Shown in pieces: positions 31,935-37,072 of a DNA stretch of 37,072 bases. Source of the stretch: Streptomyces albicerus (GTDB lineage Bacteria > Actinomycetota > Actinomycetes > Streptomycetales > Streptomycetaceae); NCBI RefSeq assembly GCF_008905045.1, contig NZ_VWMY01000026.1:125275-162346 (forward strand). Reading direction: 5' to 3'. The notes beneath the pieces are model-generated. The model saw only the letters and a list, made by a program, of their open reading frames with translations. It was not told the origin of the DNA and did no database searches. The translations under genes and the position numbers were made by a program. The stretch's first letter is position 1, and every line of letters begins with the position of its first letter.

Positions 31935-32696
31935 ATGAGTGCGGAAGAACGTCAGCGGGAGATCGTCAAGACCGCCCGCCGCACCGGCGGCGTCGACGTG
32001 AACGCGCTCGCCGCCGAGCTGGGCGTCGCCAAAGAGACCGTACGCCGCGATCTGCGCGCCCTGGAGGACCACGGCCTGGTCCGCCGCACTCACGGCGGCG
32101 CCTATCCCGTGGAGAGCGCCGGCTTCGAGACGACGCTCGCCTTCCGCGCCACCAGCCACGTGCCCGAGAAGCGCCGGATCGCGGCCGCCGCGGCCGAGCT
32201 GCTCGGGGACGCCGAGACGGTCTTCGTCGACGAGGGGTTCACCCCGCAGCTCATCGCCGAATCGCTGCCCCGGGACCGGCCGCTTACCGTGGTCACCGCG
32301 TCCCTGGCCACCGCGGGCGCGCTCGCCGAGGCCGACAACACGACCGTGCTGCTGCTCGGCGGCCGGGTCAGGCCCGGCACGCTCGCGACCGTCGACCACT
32401 GGACGACGAAGATGCTCGCCGGCTTCGTCATCGACCTGGCGTTCATCGGCGCCAACGGCATCTCCCGCGAACACGGCCTCACCACCCCCGACCCGGCGGT
32501 CAGCGAGGTCAAGGCGCAGGCGATCCGGGCCGCGCGGCGCACGGTCTTCGCGGGCGTGCACACCAAGTTCGGTGCCGTCAGCTTCTGCCGGTTCGCGGAG
32601 ATCAGTGCCCTGGAGGCCATCGTCACCAGCACACTGCTCCCCACGTCCGAGGCCCACCGCTACTCGATGCAGGGCCCCCAGGTCATCCGCGTCTGA
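31935..32696 (+). CDS. DeoR/GlpR-family transcription regulator
   Basis: Sugar-sensing regulator of 253 residues, the usual DeoR length, from the ATG at 31935. The HTH is residues 5-58 (ELGVAKETVRRDLRALEDHGLVRRTHGGA), the classic DeoR signature. The DeoRC sugar-phosphate domain has VFVDEGFT (97-104), DLAFIGANGI (167-176), Lys193 (EVKAQ) and Lys211 (HTKFG). It stands directly before the solute-binding protein operon and likely controls it in response to a phosphorylated sugar or polyol. Upstream in-frame starts would add up to 45 residues with no family similarity. Confidence 0.88.
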   Translation: MSAEERQREIVKTARRTGGVDVNALAAELGVAKETVRRDLRALEDHGLVRRTHGGAYPVESAGFETTLAFRATSHVPEKRRIAAAAAELLGDAETVFVDEGFTPQLIAESLPRDRPLTVVTASLATAGALAEADNTTVLLLGGRVRPGTLATVDHWTTKMLAGFVIDLAFIGANGISREHGLTTPDPAVSEVKAQAIRAARRTVFAGVHTKFGAVSFCRFAEISALEAIVTSTLLPTSEAHRYSMQGPQVIRV

Positions 32697-32809
32697 AACA
32701 GCGTTCCCACCCAAGCCCCCAAAGAGTTCAAAAAACAAACTGACCCACTACAGAGGCATCGCACTACGCCACGCCATCCCATATGTGCCGATATATCCAG
32801 GAGCGATCC
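32697..32809 (+). promoter_or_regulatory. Promoter region of the second ABC operon
   Basis: An A-rich block, TTCAAAAAACAAAC at 32727-32740, stands out in GC-rich DNA. Its complement, GTTTGTTTTTTG, resembles TTTG-rich sites of DeoR-type regulators such as corynebacterial SugR. It lies about 70 bases before the ribosome site AGGAG of the binding-protein gene, a fitting place for an operator. Confidence 0.45.
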
Positions 32810-34180
32810 ATGCGAACCCAGAGCCGACGGAGGCCGCGCGCGATGTTCGCCGCGGCCGCCGCGGGGACGCTGCTCGCCCCGCTGCTCTCCGGTTGCTGGA
32901 CCGGAGCGGGCGGGGCGGGCTCCGGGGGCAACTCCATCAACGTCCTCATGGTCAACAACCCGCAGATGGTGGAACTGCAGAAGCTCACCGCCGCCCACTT
33001 CACCAAGGAGACCGGCATCAAGGTGAACTTCACCGTCCTGCCGGAGAACGACGTCCGCGACAAGATCAGCCAGGACTTCGCCAACCAGGCCGGCCAGTAC
33101 GACGTGGCCACCCTGTCCAACTACGAGATACCGATCTACGCCAAGAACGACTGGCTGCACGAGATGGACTCGTACGTCGCGAAGGACCCGGGCTACGACG
33201 AGCAGGACGTCCTCAAGCCCATGCGCCAGTCCCTCACCGCGGACGACGGCAAGCTCTACGGACAGCCCTTCTACGGCGAGTCGTCCTTCCTGATGTACCG
33301 CAAGGACGTGTTCGAGGCGAAGGGCCTCACGATGCCCGAGCGCCCGACCTGGACCCAGGTGGCCGACCTCGCCGCCAAGGCCGACGGCGCCGAGTCGGGC
33401 ATGAAGGGCATCTGTCTGCGCGGCCTGCCCGGCTGGGGCGAGGTCATGGCTCCGCTCACCACGGTCGTGAACACCTTCGGCGGCACCTGGTTCGACAAGG
33501 ACTGGAAGGCGCAGCTCGACTCCCCCGAGTTCGAAAAGGCCACGAAGTTCTATGTGGACCTCGTCCGCAAGCACGGTGAGTCCGGCGCGGCCCAGTCCGG
33601 CTTCGCCGAGTGCCTGAACAACATGACCCAGGGCAAGGTCGCCATGTGGTACGACGCCACATCCGCCGCCGGTTCCCTGGAGTCGGCCAACTCCCCCGTC
33701 AAGGGCAAGATCGGCTACGTACCGGCGCCGGTCGAGAAGACGGAGTCCTCCGGCTGGCTCTACACCTGGGCCTGGGGCATCCAGGACGCGTCCCGGAACC
33801 CCGACAAGGCGTGGAAGTTCGTCTCCTGGGCGTCCAGCAAGCAGTACGAGCAGCTGGTGGGCGACGAGATCGGCTGGTCCAACGTCCCGGCCGGCAAGCG
33901 CGCCTCGACGTACACGAACGCCGCCTACCGCAAGGAGGCCGCCGCCTTCCAGGAGATGACGAAGGACGCCATCGAGGGTGCCCGGCCCACCGACCCCGGG
34001 GTGCAGCCGCGGCCCGCGCCCGGCATCCAGTTCGTCGGCATCCCCGAGTTCACCGATCTCGGCACCAAGGTCTCGCAGGAGATCAGCGCGGCCATCGCCG
34101 GACGCCAGTCCGTCGAGTCGGCCCTGAGGAAGTCCCAGCAACTGGCCGAGGACATCTCCGAGGAGTACGAGGGACGATGA
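32810..34180 (+). CDS. ABC transporter substrate-binding lipoprotein (sugar or polyol)
   Basis: Solute-binding lipoprotein of 456 residues with a lipobox LSGC at Cys29. The mature protein opens SINVLMVNNPQMVELQKLT, and DGKLYGQPFYGESSFLMYRKDVFEAKGL is typical of family-1 binding proteins. Similarity in style to sorbitol/mannitol-binding proteins and the zinc dehydrogenase downstream suggest a polyol substrate. The ATG at 32810 follows CAGGAG; an upstream frame of nine codons is unlikely. Its stop overlaps the next permease start (ATGA). Confidence 0.92.
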   Translation: MRTQSRRRPRAMFAAAAAGTLLAPLLSGCWTGAGGAGSGGNSINVLMVNNPQMVELQKLTAAHFTKETGIKVNFTVLPENDVRDKISQDFANQAGQYDVATLSNYEIPIYAKNDWLHEMDSYVAKDPGYDEQDVLKPMRQSLTADDGKLYGQPFYGESSFLMYRKDVFEAKGLTMPERPTWTQVADLAAKADGAESGMKGICLRGLPGWGEVMAPLTTVVNTFGGTWFDKDWKAQLDSPEFEKATKFYVDLVRKHGESGAAQSGFAECLNNMTQGKVAMWYDATSAAGSLESANSPVKGKIGYVPAPVEKTESSGWLYTWAWGIQDASRNPDKAWKFVSWASSKQYEQLVGDEIGWSNVPAGKRASTYTNAAYRKEAAAFQEMTKDAIEGARPTDPGVQPRPAPGIQFVGIPEFTDLGTKVSQEISAAIAGRQSVESALRKSQQLAEDISEEYEGR

Positions 34181-35115
34181 CCGCGACAACGACAGCCCCG
34201 ATAGCAGCACCATCCGTACGCACGGAGAAGCCCCCCTCGGGCCGCCTGCGTGCCTGGGCGACCCGCGCCCCTCTCCTCCCCGCCCTGATCTTCATGATCG
34301 TCGTGACCCAGCTCCCGTTCGTGGCCACGCTGGTGATCTCCTTCTTCGACTGGAACTCGCTCTACCCGGACGCCCGCCACTTCACGGGCTTCGCCAACTA
34401 CTCGGAGGTCCTGACCGACGCGGACCTGCGCCAGTCGGTCTGGACGACCATCGTGCTGACGGTCACCGTGGTGCTGGTCAGCCTCGTCCTCGGCCTGGGC
34501 CTCGCCCTCCTCCTGGACCGCAAGTTCCGGGGCCGCGGTCTGGTCCGTACGCTCCTGATCGCGCCCTTCCTGGTCGTCCCGGTGGCCGCCGCCCTGCTCT
34601 GGAAGCATGTGCTCTACAACCCTGAATACGGCCTGTTCAATGGGTTGTTGCACTATGTCGGCGGACCGGAGCCGGACTGGATCTCCAACACCCCGCTGCT
34701 CGCCGTCGAGGCATCCCTCGTCTGGCAGTGGACGCCCTTCATGATGCTGATCCTGCTGGCCGGCCTGCAGAGCCGCGACCACCAGCAGATCGAGGCGGCG
34801 AAGGTGGACGGCGCGAACGAGTGGCAGGTCTTCCGCTATCTGACACTCCCCCACCTGCGCCGCTACCTCGAACTGGGCGCCCTCCTGGGCTCGATCTACA
34901 TCGTCCAGAACTTCGACGCGGTCTTCACCATCACATCCGGCGGCCTCGGCACCGCCAACCTCCCCTACACCGTCTACCAGAGCTTCTACCAGGCCCATGA
35001 GAACGGCCTCGCCTCCGCGGCCGGCGTCCTGGTCGTCATCGGCTCGATCATCATCGCGACCTTCGCGCTGCGCGTGGTGTCGTCCCTGTTCCGCGAGGAG
35101 GTGTCCCGCGCATGA
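34177..35115 (+). CDS. ABC transporter permease (MalF/UgpA-like)
   Basis: Inner-membrane permease of 312 residues with six predicted helices; the first is APLLPALIFMIVVTQLPFVA. The EAA loop reads IEAAKVDGANEWQVFRYLTLP. It overlaps both neighbours by four bases. Together with the next gene it forms the channel of the second CUT1-type importer, again without a local ATPase. Confidence 0.93.
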   Translation: MTATTTAPIAAPSVRTEKPPSGRLRAWATRAPLLPALIFMIVVTQLPFVATLVISFFDWNSLYPDARHFTGFANYSEVLTDADLRQSVWTTIVLTVTVVLVSLVLGLGLALLLDRKFRGRGLVRTLLIAPFLVVPVAAALLWKHVLYNPEYGLFNGLLHYVGGPEPDWISNTPLLAVEASLVWQWTPFMMLILLAGLQSRDHQQIEAAKVDGANEWQVFRYLTLPHLRRYLELGALLGSIYIVQNFDAVFTITSGGLGTANLPYTVYQSFYQAHENGLASAAGVLVVIGSIIIATFALRVVSSLFREEVSRA

Positions 35116-35993
35116 GCTCCACAGCGATACGTGTACGTCCCCGCAGCACCGGTCCCGGCCACCCCGGTCCCCGCCGCGCCAAGGGAGTGGGTCTGGGCCT
35201 GGTCGCCTGGCTGGCCGGCATCGTCTTCTTCCTCCCCATCGCCTGGATGGCCCTGACGTCCTTCCACTCCGAGGAGGACGCGGCGACCAATCCCCCGTCC
35301 TTCGGGGCCGCGCTCACCCTCGACGGCTACCGAGAGTTCTTCGGCACGGGCGGCGGCGCGAGCCCCTGGCCCTCGCTCATCAACTCCACGGCAGCATCGC
35401 TGGCGTCGACGCTCCTGGTCCTGCTCCTGGCGCTCCCGGCGGCGTACGCACTCTCGATCCGCCCGGTGAAGAAGTGGACGGACGTCCTGTTCTTCTTCCT
35501 GTCGACGAAGATGCTCCCGGTGGTGGCGGGCCTCCTGCCCATCTACCTCTTCGCGAAGAACACGGGAATGCTGGACAACATCTGGCTCCTGGTCATCCTC
35601 TACACCTCCATGAACCTGCCGATCGCGGTGTGGATGATGCAGTCCTTCCTCTCCGAGGTCCCGGTGGCCGTCATCGAGGCGGCACAGATCGACGGCGCGA
35701 AACTGCCGACGATCCTCGCGCGCGTGGTGGCCCCCATCGCTCTCCCGGGCATCGCCGCCACGGCCCTCATCTGCTTCATCTTCAGCTGGAACGAACTGCT
35801 CTTCGCCCGAGTACTGACGGGCGTGGTGGCGGAGACCGCGCCGGTCTTCCTCACCGGCTTCATCACCAGCCAGGGCCTGTTCCTGGCGAAGGTGTGCGCC
35901 GCCTCGCTCGTCATCTCCCTGCCGGTGCTCGCCGCGGGGTTCGCCGCCCAGGACAAACTCGTCCAGGGCCTGTCACTGGGAGCCGTGAAATGA
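35112..35993 (+). CDS. ABC transporter permease (MalG-like)
   Basis: Permease of 293 residues; its first helix is LVAWLAGIVFFLPIAWMAL and its EAA loop IEAAQIDGAKLPTILARVVAP. Translational overlap (ATGA) with the permease before and with the dehydrogenase after links uptake to oxidation of the imported compound. Confidence 0.93.
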   Translation: MSSTAIRVRPRSTGPGHPGPRRAKGVGLGLVAWLAGIVFFLPIAWMALTSFHSEEDAATNPPSFGAALTLDGYREFFGTGGGASPWPSLINSTAASLASTLLVLLLALPAAYALSIRPVKKWTDVLFFFLSTKMLPVVAGLLPIYLFAKNTGMLDNIWLLVILYTSMNLPIAVWMMQSFLSEVPVAVIEAAQIDGAKLPTILARVVAPIALPGIAATALICFIFSWNELLFARVLTGVVAETAPVFLTGFITSQGLFLAKVCAASLVISLPVLAAGFAAQDKLVQGLSLGAVK

Positions 35994-36979
35994 AGGCCGC
36001 CGTCATCGAGTCCGTGGGCAAGGCAGTCGTCGCCGAGGTCCCGGACCCGACGCCAGGCCCCCGCGAGGTCGTCGTCGAGGTCGCGGCCTGCGGCCTGTGC
36101 GGCACCGATCTCCACATCCTCCAGGGCGAGTTCGCCCCCAAGCTGCCGATCGTGCCGGGGCACGAGTTCGCGGGCGAGGTGGTCGGGGTCGGCACCCAGG
36201 TCACGGAACTGTCGGTGGGCGACCGAGTCGCGGTCGACCCCTCCCTCTACTGCTACGAGTGCCGCTACTGCCGTACGGGCCACAACAACCTCTGCGAGCG
36301 CTGGGCGGCGATCGGTGTGACGACGGCGGGCGGCGCGGCCCAGTTCGCGGTCGCGCCCGTGGCCAACTGCGTCAAGCTCCCCGAACACGTACGCACCCAG
36401 GACGCGGCCCTCGTCGAACCCCTCTCCTGCGCGGTCCGCGGCTACGACGTCCTCCAGTCCCGTCTCGGTGCGCATGTCCTGATCTACGGGTCCGGAACCA
36501 TGGGTCTGATGATGCTGGAGCTGGCGAAGCGGACGGGGGCGGCGAGCGTGGACATCGTGGACATCAATCCGCACCGGCTGGCGACGGCCGAGCAGCTCGG
36601 TGTCTCGGCCTCGGCCACGAACGCCGACGAGCTGGACCGTCCTCAGGGGTGGGACCTGGTCGTCGACGCCACGGGCAACGCCGCGGCGATCCAGGACGGC
36701 CTGGACCGGGTGGCCAAGGCCGGCACATTCCTCCAGTTCGGCGTGGCCGACTACGCGACCCGGGTCACGATCGACCCGTACCGCATCTACAACCAGGAGA
36801 TCACCATCACCGGCTCCATGGCCGTCCTCCACAGCTTCGAACGTGCGGCGGAGCTCTTCGCCACGGGCGTCCTGAACCCGGACATCTTCATCAGCGACCG
36901 CCTGCCCCTGACGAACTATCCCCAGGCACTGGAACAGTTCGCGTCGGGGGTGGGCAGGAAGATCGTGGTGGTGCCGTAG
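35990..36979 (+). CDS. Zinc-dependent alcohol/polyol dehydrogenase
   Basis: Medium-chain dehydrogenase of 329 residues in the sorbitol/threonine dehydrogenase group. Catalytic zinc ligands are Cys37 (CGLCGTD), His58-Glu59 (GHEF) and probably Glu143 (VEPLSC). The structural zinc lobe has Cys88, Cys91, Cys94 and Cys102. The NAD loop is GSGTMG (167-172), followed by VDIVDIN with an acidic end that favours NAD over NADP. It is the last gene of the second ABC operon, so it likely oxidises the imported polyol or sugar. The exact substrate is not readable. Confidence 0.9.
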   Translation: MKAAVIESVGKAVVAEVPDPTPGPREVVVEVAACGLCGTDLHILQGEFAPKLPIVPGHEFAGEVVGVGTQVTELSVGDRVAVDPSLYCYECRYCRTGHNNLCERWAAIGVTTAGGAAQFAVAPVANCVKLPEHVRTQDAALVEPLSCAVRGYDVLQSRLGAHVLIYGSGTMGLMMLELAKRTGAASVDIVDINPHRLATAEQLGVSASATNADELDRPQGWDLVVDATGNAAAIQDGLDRVAKAGTFLQFGVADYATRVTIDPYRIYNQEITITGSMAVLHSFERAAELFATGVLNPDIFISDRLPLTNYPQALEQFASGVGRKIVVVP

Positions 36980-37011
36980 AGCTCTTTTCGCCCCCGCCGC
37001 CCCTACCCGTC

Positions 37012-37072
37012 CCATCCCCTGGGGCTCCGCCCCAGACCCCGTCGGGGGCCAGCCCCCGAACCCCCGCTCCTC
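37012..37072. repeat. Extragenic repeat / double hairpin at window end
   Basis: TGGGGC-TCC-GCCCCA (37020-37034) and GGGGGC-CA-GCCCCC (37044-37057) form two adjacent hairpins. This sequence type recurs downstream of Streptomyces genes and likely terminates the ABC/dehydrogenase operon. It may continue past the window. Confidence 0.75.

Noticed and set aside
33610..34176. N-terminal extension of the first permease of the second ABC operon
   Set aside because: It is a shadow of the binding-protein gene; the ATG at 34177 overlaps the previous stop and precedes a normal permease.

Overview
The window is high-GC actinobacterial DNA, almost certainly Streptomyces. The evidence is the strong G/C bias at codon third positions, frequent GTG starts, Tat- and lipoprotein-type export signals, sugar ABC transporters that lack their own ATPase gene, and several copies of extragenic repeats of the kind common in Streptomyces chromosomes. 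It is an accessory carbohydrate-utilisation region devoted to pectin and its side chains. No tRNA, rRNA, CRISPR array, transposase, integrase or phage gene was seen.

Left part (1-19.7 kb): pectin depolymerisation and uptake. A PL9-type pectate lyase (minus) and a secreted double-module GH43 enzyme (plus) diverge from one promoter region that carries a CGAAACTTTCG palindrome. From 19666 down to 3658 every gene lies on the minus strand, and most junctions overlap by 1-14 bases or nearly touch. In order they are two ABC permeases, a PL1 pectate lyase, a Gfo/Idh oxidoreductase, a PmoA-like (DUF6807-type) protein, a cytoplasmic GH43, a PL1-CE8 fusion, a sugar-binding lipoprotein, a CE12-type rhamnogalacturonan acetylesterase, a PL1 pectate lyase, two CE8 pectinesterases and a Tat-exported alpha/beta-hydrolase esterase. 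The series strips methyl and acetyl groups, cuts the galacturonan backbone by beta-elimination, imports the oligomers and trims them inside the cell. Two LacI-type AAGCGCTT operators stand before the first permease gene.

Middle part (19.8-23.7 kb): a sugar-acid operon on the minus strand. A GntR/FadR regulator, a DHDPS-family aldolase/dehydratase and an IlvD/Edd dehydratase overlap by four bases each. The IlvD/Edd cysteine spacing is that of pentonate dehydratases, so L-arabinonate is a good candidate substrate. The regulator's promoter is full of direct and inverted repeats. Next to it are a strong hairpin, a decayed metallo-beta-lactamase-fold fragment and an extragenic repeat.

Right-centre (23.7-28.3 kb): genes without a clear pectin role, namely a TIGR03086-type protein, a quinone-oxidoreductase-like MDR enzyme and two MFS exporters.

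Right part (28.2-37 kb): galacturonate oxidation and a second ABC system. Uronate dehydrogenase (plus) and 5-dehydro-4-deoxyglucarate dehydratase kdgD (minus) diverge, and an uncharacterised probable TIM-barrel protein follows kdgD. The enzymes between these two steps are not in the window. Then come a DeoR-type regulator, a solute-binding lipoprotein, two permeases and a zinc-dependent alcohol dehydrogenase, the last four in a tight operon. This set resembles polyol or sugar uptake and oxidation systems. Both the kdgD route and the proposed arabinonate route would end at 2-oxoglutarate semialdehyde. The most novel targets are the uncharacterised protein at 28248-29417, the PmoA/Gfo-Idh/GH43 trio, and the PL1-CE8 fusion with its altered PL1 active-site pattern.
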